From positions 252,939,228 through 253,003,227 of the forward strand of contig CM030358.1 of NCBI GenBank assembly GCA_017893485.1: a stretch of 64,000 bases of DNA, read 5' to 3'. Within the stretch, counting starts at the first letter, position 1, and each line of letters starts with the position of its first letter. The notes below the pieces were generated by a model. That model ran no database searches, had not been told where the DNA came from, and was given only the letters and a program-made list of their open reading frames with translations. Shown here piece by piece: positions 11,059 to 21,382 of the stretch. Source of the DNA: Hemerocallis citrina (lineage: Eukaryota; Streptophyta; Magnoliopsida; Asparagales; Asphodelaceae). The translations under genes and the position numbers were made by a program.

Positions 11059-11516
11059 TTCAAGTGAAAAATGGTTTTGAGTAGAAGCACACTTGCGCAT
11101 GACAAAAAGAATTTCAGAACGCTCAAAATTGGGTCAGTTGATACCTCATGATCATGATACAAAAAGACCGTAAAATTTAAATGTTTCATGTTTGGATTTT
11201 GAGACTGCAGTTAGCCAAGGAAGCTGCAGTTAGTAGAGACAACAACAATATTAGCAATAATATTATATGATCACATTTTATATATTATCCATCAATAACA
11301 AAGAAACAATCAAATAATACCAGCAAAAGCAGCTAAAACTTGTTTTGTCTCAGATCTCTATCTCATTCCAGGATGCAGTTCTTAACACTACTAAACTAAT
11401 GACATAATGGTAAGGCATAGGTTGGGAATTCATTTCAAGACAAGACACAAATCAAGAAATCATATCACCAAGATCAGATATAAATAGATTTAGATAAGAT
11501 GGAGCTATGAACTCAC
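11059..11516 (-). other. Junction between captured BCCP and ARL1 fragments
   Basis: This AT-rich non-coding stretch separates the ARL1 exon-3 donor (GGTGAGTT at 11517-11510) from the first BCCP exon. Somewhere inside is the join between two unrelated gene fragments. No direct repeat marking the join could be fixed by eye. Confidence 0.5.
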
Positions 11517-11579
11517 CGAGATCCCAAACTTGGAACTTGACGTTGTTGTACTGCACCGTCTCCACATTAAACCCAATTG
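11517..11579 (-). pseudogene. Captured ARL1 exon 3
   Basis: This 63 bp exon has a TTTGCAG acceptor (11582-11580) and a G/GTGAGT donor. It continues the split Thr codon of exon 2 and encodes IGFNVETVQYNNVKFQVWDL. This is the switch-1 to interswitch segment of ARL1/ARF3-type small GTPases, which act in Golgi membrane traffic. WDLGGQ would follow in the next exon, but that exon is absent from the capture. Confidence 0.85.
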
Positions 11580-11683
11580 CTGCAAATCACAACCAAACAT
11601 TAGAAATTAGAGATGAGTAATTCAATCAATCAATCAATACTCACATCTGAAACCTAAGATTTCAAATAATATATGAAACTTAC

Positions 11684-11722
11684 TCGGTATCGTCGAAACT
11701 ACTTCCCCCATCTGTAGCCGAT
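11684..11722 (-). pseudogene. Captured ARL1 exon 2
   Basis: This 39 bp exon lies between a TGTAG acceptor and an A/GTAAGT donor. With the split codons on both sides it reads YRLQMGEVVSTIPT, which matches the ARL1 sequence directly after the P-loop. Phase agrees with exons 1 and 3. Confidence 0.85.
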
Positions 11723-11806
11723 CTACATAATTCCGAAATCAAACACACAATCAATCCCAAAAAAAAAAAAAAATGGAGGGTGAGATAGAGAGAAAGAGAG
11801 TTGTAC

Positions 11807-11909
11807 ATAGAATGGTGGTTTTTCCGGCATTATCGAGGCCGAGGACGAGGATCCGGGCCTCCTTGTTGCCGAAGATGGACGAGAGCATTCAGGTGAGGAG
11901 TATCCCCAT
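11807..11909 (-). pseudogene. Captured ARL1 exon 1 with a premature stop at codon 7
   Basis: The start codon at 11909-11907 gives MGILLT, then TGA, then MLSSIFGNKEARILVLGLDN and AGKTTIL. The GLDNAGKT segment is the GTP-binding P-loop of ARF/ARL GTPases, and the NKEARILVLG context is that of ARL1 rather than ARF1. ARL1 proteins have Arg at codon 7; CGA to TGA is a simple C-to-T change. The donor CTAT/GTACAA keeps the correct phase for the Tyr codon. The stop would end an authentic ARL1 start, although the Met at codon 8 could restart the frame. Gly2, the myristoylation residue, is present. Confidence 0.85.
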
Positions 11910-11999
11910 CGGATCCGATGCGCTTTCGGATCCGGATCCGCGAGCTACAATAGAAACCCTAGAAATGGAGGATAGATCTCGGAATTGAAGAGGAAGATA

Positions 12000-12330
12000 A
12001 CCGAGATTCGTTTGAATTTTAATCGATTAAAAAACAGGTCCAGGTCGAAGAGCGGCGAAGGAGGAGTGGAGAAAGAGGAGCAGCCAAGGAGGAGCGGCGA
12101 AGGAGCAGCGAAGGAGGAGAGCGGCAAGGGTGGTGCGCGAAGGATGTGCGCGCGAGGGAGGTGAGGCGGTGAGTGGGGAGGAGAGAGAGAAATGCGATGG
12201 GTTTAGAGGGGAGGCGGTGTGTACTGAGCAGGAAGAATAGCGGGATTATGGTTAGAGTGAGCGGGATTAGGGTTAGAGTAGAGCGGAACAAGAACGGGAT
12301 TAGAGTAGAGCGGGATTAGGGTTATAAAAA
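12000..12330. other. Purine-rich stretch upstream of the captured ARL1 exon
   Basis: This G/A-rich DNA has irregular GAAGGAGGAG, GAGCGGCGAAGG and GGGATTAGGGTTAGAGTAG repeats between the ARL1 start and the right subterminal repeats. It could be captured promoter or 5' UTR sequence plus local tandem duplication. The ARL1 5' UTR would read through part of it on the minus strand. Confidence 0.4.
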
Positions 12331-12394
12331 TTGGGAAAAGTAAAAAGGGTGGCGAGGTTTAGAATGGGATAGCTTTTCAGAACATTATTTACCC

Positions 12395-12601
12395 CATCCT
12401 ATAACGGCGCGTAAATATAACCGCCGCGATAGGTTATACATATATATATAACGGCATTACTGTTTGAGTCTATAGCGGCGTTGTTGGCACACGTCGTTAC
12501 AGAGAGTGTGTTTTTTATAAAATAAAATTCTTCTATACCTATAGGCGCGTTGTGGAAACGCCGGGAAAGATATGCCGCTATAGCCCATGCGGTTTGTAGT
12601 G
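12395..12601. repeat. Right subterminal repeats and TIR of the CACTA element
   Basis: Copies of TATAACGGCG, TATAGCGGCG and inverted CGCCGYTATA mirror those at the left end. The TIR occupies about 12574-12601 and ends GGTTTGTAGTG. It is flanked by TGT (12602-12604). Confidence 0.8.
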
Positions 12602-12604
12602 TGT

Positions 12605-13279
12605 GCATCTTTCTTTCCCTTCCCCAAATGGAAGAACATCTTCCGATTTCCATTTTTCTTTTTTCAATAATTCAACGGGAAATCATTTGTCGTCCACTCA
12701 TTTCGCAATTAAAAAAATTGTCTCAGACGGCATATCATATACCGTCCGACATTTAGATGGTAAATCATCTTCCGATTTCTAAAATATACATAATGTCATT
12801 TTCGCTGCCAAATATAGACGTCTCTTGTTCATTCGAAACCCAAAAAATGGGTATATAAACGACGACTGCCGAGGGGTTTTTTTTTTCAAAATATTCGCCA
12901 ACGACTACAGATGTTCTAAGGGGAGAAGATTTGGAAGGTTGCTGGGAACTTCAATTGCAAAGAATTTCAATCATTAGGTGGATGTTTCCTTCATTTCTAA
13001 ATTTTTACTTGAATAAGAACATGCTATGTTATATAAATAGAAATCATGTTATGAGTAGCTTTAAACTCTCTTTATATGTAAATAAAAATTTTAGAATCGA
13101 ATGCATGCCGGTTGATTTAAGTTTAATGAGATTATAATTTTATAAAAAAATCCGATATCATGTGTTAAAATTCTAAAATTTTGTTAATTTATTAATGTAA
13201 GAATGCTTTATTTTGCTAGCCAAATTTTAAGTAGAAATAAATACATTATCTTGAGAAATTGTAGGAGATGTAATTGTAT
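12605..13279. repeat. Right half of the older element hit by the CACTA, then AT-rich DNA
   Basis: At 12660-12785 there are further units of the palindromic family (GGGAAATCATTTGTCGTCC, GACGGCATATCATATACCGTC, GGTAAATCATCTTCC) also seen left of the CACTA at 1255-1510 and 2085-2180. The rest, up to 13279, is AT-rich with no gene. I could not find a matching terminal inverted repeat for this older element. Confidence 0.45.
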
Positions 13280-13501
13280 TGTAACCCTCATTCCCGCCAA
13301 TACGTATTTTCTGTATATTTTCAGAATTTCGATTCTTTGTAAATTATTTTTCGCTTTTTAATTTTTTTTTTTGAAAAAAAATTATTGTTGGATTCCCTGA
13401 TAAAGTCAATTTTATTTATTAATGTATTTTTCGCTATCTTCAGTTGGCTATATATTTTAACACAAGTCGATTTCTATTCTGTAAGTTATTTAATACAAAT
13501 C

Positions 13502-13502
<1 letters not shown>

Positions 13503-13586
<84 letters not shown>

Positions 13587-13640
13587 TATTATTATTATTA
13601 TTTTGATTATTATAGTTATTATTATTGTTGTTGTTATTAA
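13503..13640. repeat. (ATT)n microsatellite
   Basis: More than 40 nearly uninterrupted ATT units, with a few substitutions towards the right end, lie inside the solo LTR. They produce artificial poly-Leu and poly-Ile frames. Confidence 0.97.
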
Positions 13641-14907
13641 ATTTATTGTTTAATTTTTGAAAACCTGTAGATCGTGATTAATATTTTATTATTATTGGAG
13701 TACGAATTTTATGTATACTAGTTGATGTGATTAATTAATATGTAATACTATTTTTGCTCCTTATTATATTTTAGCTTAATTCAAATTCAGTCTTAATTAT
13801 TTTGTGAGGTCCTACATTCTACCGTATTTATTAATATTTGAGTATTAACTTAATGTATACTAATTGATTCATTTGTACTACTATATTATAATTGATTTAT
13901 TTATTTATAAACCCCAAAACCCAGTAGCCTTCTTATTGGATCTTAAACCCATTAACCCAATATCGATCTCTACCCTATATAAACCCTAACCTACCCTACC
14001 CTAACCCTAGTCTACTGTGCAACCTAGCTGCCAAACCCCCTACTGTTTCATCATCCCCAACCCTGTCATGTTCTCATTCGAAACCCATTCCGCCATTACC
14101 CTGCCTCCCATCCTCACCCTTTGTCCTCGCCATTGTCGATCCCCAATACTCCAACCCCCTGTGCACTGCTCTGCCCTGACCATCACTCCCGTGCCTCTCC
14201 TCCTCATCCTCTGTCCTCCAACCAGTCAACCATTGCCTGCATCTCCGTTGCCTATTCATCCCACAGTCGACCTCCTCACCCCGTCCCTGTCTTCCCTCAT
14301 CGCCAGTCACCTCCGCCACCTCATCATCCTCGAACCCCCTGCCTTCCGTCAACCTGCACCCATCGAAACTGCCACCTTTCCCATTCCCCGATCGCCAGCC
14401 TTCGCCTTCCTACTCCGCCACCCAGTCACTGCCTCGACTACATCCCTCCATCCTCCTCCGCTCATCCAGTCACCTTCATCCCCCCCTCCACCTCCTGCCC
14501 TCGCCTAGAGACTTACCGCAGCATCGCCCCTAGACTGCCCCTCATCTCCCCTCGTCGACGGCGTACCCTGAGCGTTGCCCTCGACTCCCGCTCACCAACA
14601 GTCACCTTGCCATCGAGCACCCCCAGTCGCCAGCCTATAATTGCCACCTCCTCCTTGCCATCGAGCTGCCTGAGTCACCAGCAGCCTCCTTCGCCCATCG
14701 CTGCCCTCGACCGCCCACTCTCTGCCTCCAGCCACCGTCCTCTCGCCGAGCGCCTCCACCGAAGTCTTTGCTGTTGATGTGGTGATTCATCTGTTGTTTG
14801 CTATGGTGATTCATCTGTTGTTGCTGTTGTGATTCATCCACAGTTGCTGTTGCGTTCATCTACTGTTGCTGGTCATTGATCTTGCTGTTCTTGTGCTCTT
14901 GCTTTGC

Positions 14908-14927
14908 TTGCACGTAGTGTGCACGTG
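14908..14927 (+). promoter_or_regulatory. G-box double module in the solo LTR
   Basis: GCACGTAGTGTGCACGTG (with TT before it) contains an ACGT core and a perfect CACGTG G-box. The same 20 bp is found at 42092-42111 and 60522-60541 in a different LTR family. CACGTG is the core site for plant bZIP and bHLH factors; use here is inferred. Confidence 0.5.
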
Positions 14928-17224
14928 TTGTTAAGGGTTCATTGTTGCACGTAATTCGCACTTGCTTCGTTTCCTGAAACCCTAGTCCCGTTATTATAAG
15001 TTTCATCGGAATCTTCATCTCCTAAGGCAAGTATTCTCTTGTGCGAATTTTACTGTATCCCGTACAAGCAATTCCTTGAAACTCCGCAAGTAGGTTCATC
15101 GTTGTTCAATTCCGATCTCATGTTGTTTGTGTTGAAATGTTTTGATCCACCGATATTTCGTTTCAATTCAATCCTATCATTCCATGTTGTAAAAATACCA
15201 TGATTAGCCTCATTATTGCATGCATGACACGACACATGACAAACAATACTCTATATATAAATATGAACTATTAGGAGTGAATTGTATAACTTGGTTGTAT
15301 GTGTTTGTGTGGAATATTGAAACATGTTAGCGTAGCCATAATAGCAATTTCCCCATCTTAATAATGTTGAAATCATGCTTGAGTTTCTGATGTGGTAATT
15401 CAATTACCTCTAGTTAAGATTTTATAATTGTTCGAGCCAAAATCAAGTTATTATGAATATTTTGGTTCTGGAATACTGCTTTCCTGACTTTACTTGATGG
15501 TTTCGACCCTGTTAATGACAAAATATTGAGTTGGTTTCTGAATATGAATTGTAGCCCCATGTGTCTTGTTTTCAGAACATCTGAAGGAATCAAATTCCGA
15601 GTTATATTGTGTGATATATTGCTGTTTTAGTATCGCTGCGTCTGGATTTCCAGATTCACAATTTCACCTGTATCACCCTGCTTTGTAATTTAATTTGAAC
15701 ATCTTAACAGTAATATAATAATATGAAATGTATGTTGTTGAGACTAGACATGCTAGGGAATCACCCTTAATTTTCCTGGATTTATTTGATGAGCTCTCAT
15801 ACCTGATATATGCATGCAAACATAACTTTAAGAATTCTGGCTGAACACAAAGTCTGTGTAGAATGTTGATTTGAACCCAGTTTCTGTAACTTTTACATAC
15901 GTGTGTATATGCGTTGGATCCGGCAGAGAGTCTAGTTTCTAGAATTTCTGACGGATCCAGATTTTCATTTATGTAGCAGTGGGAATTCCAGTTTTGGTGC
16001 AGCAACATCTTGCTGTCCAGAATTGGTATTTTGCTATGTTTAAATATTTTTTCTTGTATTTTGCGACCCAGAATATGTTCCTTGCATCATATAAGCTCTT
16101 GATACATTATTGTCCTGCTCTGATTTTGTTCTCGTTATCTCCTGATCATGTTTATTTTGTAATAAAAAGTAACAAGCTGGGGTTAAGGGAAATATCTAGT
16201 AGTGAAAAATATAGAAAAGTATACTCGGAAGGGAGCCCGTGTTTTCCGTAATAATGGCACCTGGTTTGGTTACATTTGTATGATTTGGATTACATGATAT
16301 GATTTGGATTGATTAATATGATTTGGTTAATATAATTTGGATGATTTGGTTACATGATATGGTTCACCACTGCAAGACCTGAGTACACGGCCCTATAGAA
16401 TCTACCACTAAGTCTAAACGTAACTTGATTGTATGCATCAAACATATGGTATATATATGGGAAGCATGATTGCTGCATTAGTTAGGACTAAATTAAATGA
16501 ATAGACTTAAGTTGACACCAAGCACATGCATAATCCTGTCTACCAGTTTCCTAATTTCGTTACAAGTTAAATGATTTGGTTACATGATTTTGATTTACAA
16601 GTCACATGATTTTGATTCACAAGTTTCATGATCTTGTTTACTTGCATTCCATTTTATTTGACTACATTTCCTGTTGCATCCTTCCATGCTATGTTCTATG
16701 CTCTTGTTTCCTGTTTCCTGCTTTATGTTCTTGTTTATCCTGTTCCTGCACCCTTTTTTGCTTGTACTACTTGCGGCCCGTAACTTGCACTAATGGGCAG
16801 ATTATTTTCAAGTTCCTCTGTTTCTTTCAATGATAAATGTACAAGTTTTGGAGACGAGTTACCAGAAGGAGTGAGTGATCAAGTGTTTTAAGCTAGCTTG
16901 GAATCTTTCATGCTTTAGTTCATTTCTGTATTGAGTTTATTATTTCCTCTTGTTGCTACTTGAAACTTGTATTGGGCATGTTGTCCCGAAGTTGATTGTT
17001 TTGCTTTCCAGATCTTATTTTTATTTGAGGATTATATATTTTTTTTTCAACTAATTCTTTTGATTATGAGATTTGTTTCATGCATGCGTGGTTGTATATT
17101 TATTTTATATTTCTGTTTACTGTTGAGTTGATCCTTACAGGTTATGGATGATGAAAATCATTCGTTGGGCTTTTTCACGTACTCTTATTCCGTATTCTTT
17201 TGGGGAGCAGGGCGTGACATGTAT

Positions 17225-18599
17225 AAATGCTTGGCTCATATTAGTAGGAACAGATTATGTTGATGTTTTATGTTGATGTTTACTTTAAATAGATGTAGTT
17301 GTGGATATTATGAAAATTTTATTTCCATGTAATTATTCTTCTGTAACGTGATAGAAATATAAAACGTAAATTTTACAAGCTGAGAATTGGTGTTGCATTT
17401 CGAATGTTAAACAATGAAAACATGTTATAGAGTAGTAAATTATATTCAAATTTGTGAGAAGATTTTAACACAAATAGAGGCTAGAGAGCCTGGTTAGTCT
17501 CTCCATCCCGCCTGTATTTTTGTATCTTTTGCGGACTGGCCACTGTGGTTGTACTTGTTTGTTCGATCAAATAAATTTGCTTGCCTCTCGATCTTCGAAT
17601 TTGACTCTTTGCTTTGACCCTCAGACCGTCTGCTTGAGACTGTAGGTCCAACCCTTAATTTCTTCATTTCATCGGTGTCTGGCTGGCACATCGGGAAATT
17701 ACGTGGCCTTGCTAGCATCATGTTCTCTAACAATTGCGGTCACTGCCGATTTCGTGGGTTGAGCGTTGACCGTAATAAGTGCTGGAACTTTTGTGGATGA
17801 CTTCAATTTCTTATAAATCTCATTCCCCTTCACTTGAATCTCATATCGCAAGGGTGAGAGGTCGATATGGTGAGTAGGAGCTGCGATGTTCGAGTGTTCA
17901 ACCCACAAGGGATTGAAACTCGTGCTTGTGGTTTCAGGTTGCTTGCCCCGGATTCCAAGCTCTGAGGATTTACCCTCAGGACCCGAGAGGCGTGGCCCAT
18001 TCGTGGTCAGGCTTGTCAATGGCTTGGGGGTGTTCAGCCCGGCTTAGACTTCTCGTACGGGCGGCTTCGGCTCATTGGGACCCAAGTAGGACCGGGGGAT
18101 CCCATTGAAGCCTCATCAAGTACCTCTCAGATTCTGAGGCCAAATGGTTGCCATCGATATCTAAAGGCCGGAGCTGAATATCCACCCTTCACAGCGGGCT
18201 TGAGGATTTGCCCGACAGGCGAGAGTGGGGATCTGGTGCTTGTTCGTCGCTTGGGCATCTTTGGTGCGGCTCCCCGAACTCGCTACCTATGGAACCCTCA
18301 AGGTGGAAGTTTGCAGGGGCACGCGTGTCAGGTCCGTGGGGTCGGATCGGAATGTTGCAAATATTCCTGCTGGGGCTTCGCCACTAGTGCGCTTCTGGTT
18401 CGGTGTGTTAGTGAGGAGAGGTGGATTATATGAGTGTTTAACTATTTGATTTGCCGATTGCGGACTGGCTAGCGCCCTTGTAATTTTCTTGCTTAATAGA
18501 AATCTTGTTGTTGGTTTGTGTAAACCGTAGAACTGGTAGACTCGTTCTTGTTGAGGTGTTGATGTAAAGTGCGGCACCAGGGACGACCGAGTTGTAGAG
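17225..18599. other. No gene recognised
   Basis: AT-rich up to about 17480, then GC-richer. Two medium frames on the minus strand (17494-17733 and 17699-18019) overlap and have no domain I recognise. The block 17950-18430 has several short frames on both strands and may be decayed retrotransposon sequence. No LTR ends or primer site were found. Confidence 0.35.
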
Positions 18600-18977
18600 G
18601 GTCGGCATCAGAAGCCACGCAGAGAGCGTGACGAGGTGAGGCCTTGTGATGGTTCCTAAGGGTCGGCCTCAAATCACATGCCGAGGGCATACAACAAGGC
18701 CTATGAGCACTCATCATGATTAGCCTCGGATCACATGCCGAGGGAGTAAAGTAAGGCATGTGAGAACTCATGATAATCGGCCTCGGATCACATGCTGAGG
18801 GCGTAGAGAAAGGCCTTTAGGCACTCATGTCGATTGGCTTTAAATCACATGTTGAAGGTGTAGAGAGTAAGACCAGTGAGAACTCATGAAAATCGGCCTC
18901 GGATCACATGTCGAGGGCGTAGAGAGTAAGGCCTGTGAGAACTCAAGACGATCGGCCTCGGATCACATGCCGAGGAA
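18600..18977. repeat. Minisatellite of about 59 bp (six to seven units)
   Basis: Imperfect tandem units carry CGGCCTCGGATCACATGCCGAGG followed by GCGTAGAGAGTAAGGCCTGTGAG and AACTCATG. Unit starts fall near 18605 (degenerate), 18664, 18722, 18779, 18835, 18895 and 18954, a period of 56-60 bp. The CTCGG...CCGAG arms inside each unit are self-complementary, so each unit can form a short hairpin. Confidence 0.85.
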
Positions 18978-19598
18978 TTTACCCGGACCCCAGTCACGTG
19001 ACATGGCACGTGTTTGCTTATGTCAATCGTTAATGCATTCAATGTGCCTAGGGAGTTGTAGCGTCGCCTACAATAACTATAGGTAGTTGGGGGAGTTCTC
19101 CGTGGTCTATAAAATCCTTACTACCGATGTTAGACTCACAACTTTTTCAAACTCCCATCTTCAACTCACGATGTCTTGGTGTTCAGTGGGGCCTGTGTTG
19201 AGTAGTCCGAGGACCCGTCCTTTGGATCGAAGATGTTAGGAAGATGGCCAGAGGGGCTCGGCTCGACCCCACCGGGGTCGGTGTTCAGTTGGGGGACCCA
19301 TCTTTGTCCCAGATTTCGAGATCTGAATTGTTTTCCACTGAGTTCCGAGATGGTTCGTCGTCAGGTCGAAGTGAGGGAATGAGAGTTCCCTCTGTCAAAG
19401 GATTCTTCAACTTCATGCTTCACATACACTGATGTGGTTTCAGGGATGATGGGTTGTGCTAAATCCACCAGCCCCAGCATCGTGTTGGTTGAGCTGCTTC
19501 TAGCGCTGAGGCTTCATGATTATATGGATGCTTTCGGATTGGATACGGATCTGATATTGACTATACCAATATCTATATCTGCATTCCAAAGACGGATT

Positions 19599-19643
19599 CG
19601 GATACGGATATGACTCAGAAAATAAAAATCATATCCGTATCCG
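19599..19643. repeat. Perfect 15 bp inverted repeat
   Basis: CGGATACGGATATGA at 19599-19613 is exactly inverted at 19629-19643 across a 15 base A-rich loop. It lies in a region of repeated GGATACGGAT words. Confidence 0.8.
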
Positions 19644-20325
19644 CAATTTTTGGATATGGGATGCGAATCGGATACGGTCTACCGGATAACAGATACGAAT
19701 TTGGATATTAAATATAAAGTTTTTGCTATTTATTTTTCTTAACTAGTACTTAAGACATGTATATCACTGAATTGTGGATAATGATTTTCATATCTAATCA
19801 CAAAATGGAAATCAATAGAACAAAAGAGGTGAATGAAAATGATGTAAAAATTGATGTAGAAATGGACAATGAGGTAACTACTACCCCAGTTTCATTCAAA
19901 AGATCTTTAACGAAATGAACATTTCCAGAGTATAAAAGGCATGATCCTCGTAAAATCATTTTGGGGCATGATTTTAGTAACACAATTTAATAGAAATCCA
20001 TGTATATTGGGCATTTCAATAGTAAAAGTGAAACTAGGGTTGGAATTAGTACATAATGTGCAATTAAAACTGTGGTCGAAACTTCATCACAGTATTCAAC
20101 TGACATATACAGAGTAAATTGTAGGTCTTGACTAATGCCATAAACCATACATAGATAGAGGCATCATTTTGGCTACATACCAGATTGAGATCATCAAGCA
20201 TTAATTTCTGAAGTTGAATATGATCATTGATTTATATTCATGCCAACTTACCTAGAGCAAAGTACAGAAGACAAAATATTCCGGATAAGTAGGCTGATGT
20301 AAGAAGGATTTGAACCCCCCTCCCT

Positions 20326-20346
20326 CCCCCCCCCCCCCCCCCCCCC
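20326..20346. repeat. C21 homopolymer
   Basis: A run of 21 cytosines is preceded by CCCCCCTCCCT. On the opposite strand it is a G-tract capable of quadruplex formation. Assembly errors in length are likely at such a site. Confidence 0.95.
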
Positions 20347-20744
20347 GGACCCACCAAAAGACCGATGTAGTAGACCCAAGTAACTAATCAAATCTGATTT
20401 AGGATTAACCTACCCATAATTTGTATTTAATGTTCCCAACTCAAACAAACATGGATACTTGGTTATTTTTTACTCAAAGATGATGGACACTTGTTATACT
20501 CTCACAGTTTCAATTGATACTAATAGAAAACTCATAAGAAACCCCCACTATGATTGGTTTCACTTGGTATATAATAAGTTTAAACAAACACGAAAGGAGA
20601 ACAGGACAAACTCACCGTGGATTCATGACTACCAACTTAGTGATGGTTGTGGCGTGATGAGGAATCGGTGTGCATGCTGGGAACTCTAGCAGATCCATCA
20701 TGCTTCTCCTCCCTCACTTTGTTGAAGATGTGGGTAAAGCCATC

Positions 20745-21382
20745 TGTAACGCCCCGAATACCAAAATACGGTAATTTGTAGCTCAACAGGATCTACACTT
20801 CACTTCGTACAATTTTACAAGGAATTTTGAAACTTTTATTACAGCATTGTTCGTTTACATCAATAACGCAGTGGAAAATAAATGAAGTACAACATGATCA
20901 GTATACAATTTTAACAACTTGAGCATGTAAGTAATCATCAGCACCAAATTCATCTTTATATCTCCTTGTAAGTTCCAAGTCCTGCATATGAATTTGTGGG
21001 CACGTCAGTTGCTTACAACCGACGCAATGTTACAAATAGCAATCATCTCTATGTTGTATTATAACGGAATCTCTTACTTTAACAAACACAAACTTGAATG
21101 CATATAAAAGTGTAAAGAGTGAGTATCCTAAATATGTCGGTGTATGATATGACTTAATGCCTAATGCAGATGTTATACTACATTGACACTAATGCATACT
21201 TGTTTGGATTTTATGCAACCCATACTACATAGGTCCGAGGGCAAGCACCTATGTACTCCACATTGTATGGTTTGATCCCACGCCATGCAACCTACTACGA
21301 TAACTACTACAAGATTTAGACACCTTGCAAGTATTGGCTCTCGCCCTTGGAATACTGGAGACCAATCCCTCTTCGTGGATCA
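20745..21382 (-). mobile_element. E0: terminal LTR fragment of an outer Tekay-type element
   Basis: It starts TGTAACGCCCCGAAT, the reverse complement of the 3' end of the E3 LTR (ATTCGGGGCGTTACA). Sequence inside also matches inverted E3 LTR; for example, CATACTACATAGGTCCGAGG at 21221-21240 corresponds to the complement of 44980-44999. E0 is therefore a related but diverged family in minus orientation. It is cut at 21382 by E1. The rest should lie beyond the window's right end. The possible TSD is CCATC (20740-20744). Confidence 0.75.

Larger units (their letters stand above)
2192..12601 (-). mobile_element. CACTA (En/Spm-like) transposon carrying captured gene fragments
   Basis: The left end reads CACTACAAACCGCA at 2192. 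The right end is its exact inverse, finishing GGTTTGTAGTG at 12601. After 2-3 mismatches the TIRs resume with GCTATAGCGGC, giving TIRs of about 28 bp. The 3 bp flanks are TGT at 2189-2191 and TGT at 12602-12604, the duplication size expected for CACTA elements. Subterminal TATAGCGGCG motifs crowd both ends. No transposase domain is seen, so it is non-autonomous. Inside are exons of ARL1 and BCCP genes on the minus strand and a later Copia insertion. Without the Copia element it is about 5.6 kb. The strand given follows the captured genes; the element itself has no proven polarity. Confidence 0.9.
13280..17219 (+). mobile_element. Solo LTR of a Tekay/Del-type Gypsy retrotransposon
   Basis: The 3940 bp sequence starts TGTAACCCTC and ends CAGGGCGTGACA, the terminal pattern of long Tekay-type LTRs. 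It is flanked by the perfect 5 bp direct repeat TGTAT (13275-13279 and 17220-17224). No PBS follows and no internal coding region is present, so this is the product of recombination between two LTRs. It contains an (ATT)n microsatellite, a C/T-rich block at 14000-14780 that gives meaningless Pro/Ser-rich frames, and a G-box module at 14908-14927. Confidence 0.88.
18978..20744. other. Intergenic or decayed LTR-like DNA
   Basis: A TATA-like TATAAAAT at 19108-19115 is followed by GC-rich sequence to about 19440, which could be a remnant LTR or leader. The block 19540-19700 is built from GGATACGGAT-type words. A C21 tract lies at 20326-20346. No reading frame here resembles a known protein. Confidence 0.35.

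Noticed and set aside
13385..13653. Open frames of poly-Leu and poly-Ile
   Set aside because: They are produced by the (ATT)n microsatellite inside the solo LTR.
14017..14777. Long Pro/Ser-rich frames on the plus strand
   Set aside because: They lie in a C/T-rich block of the solo LTR. Several frames are open at once, which is base-composition bias, and no start or domain supports a gene.
17494..18019. A host gene on the minus strand
   Set aside because: The two frames overlap, have no recognisable domain and lie in repeat-rich DNA without splice or start context.
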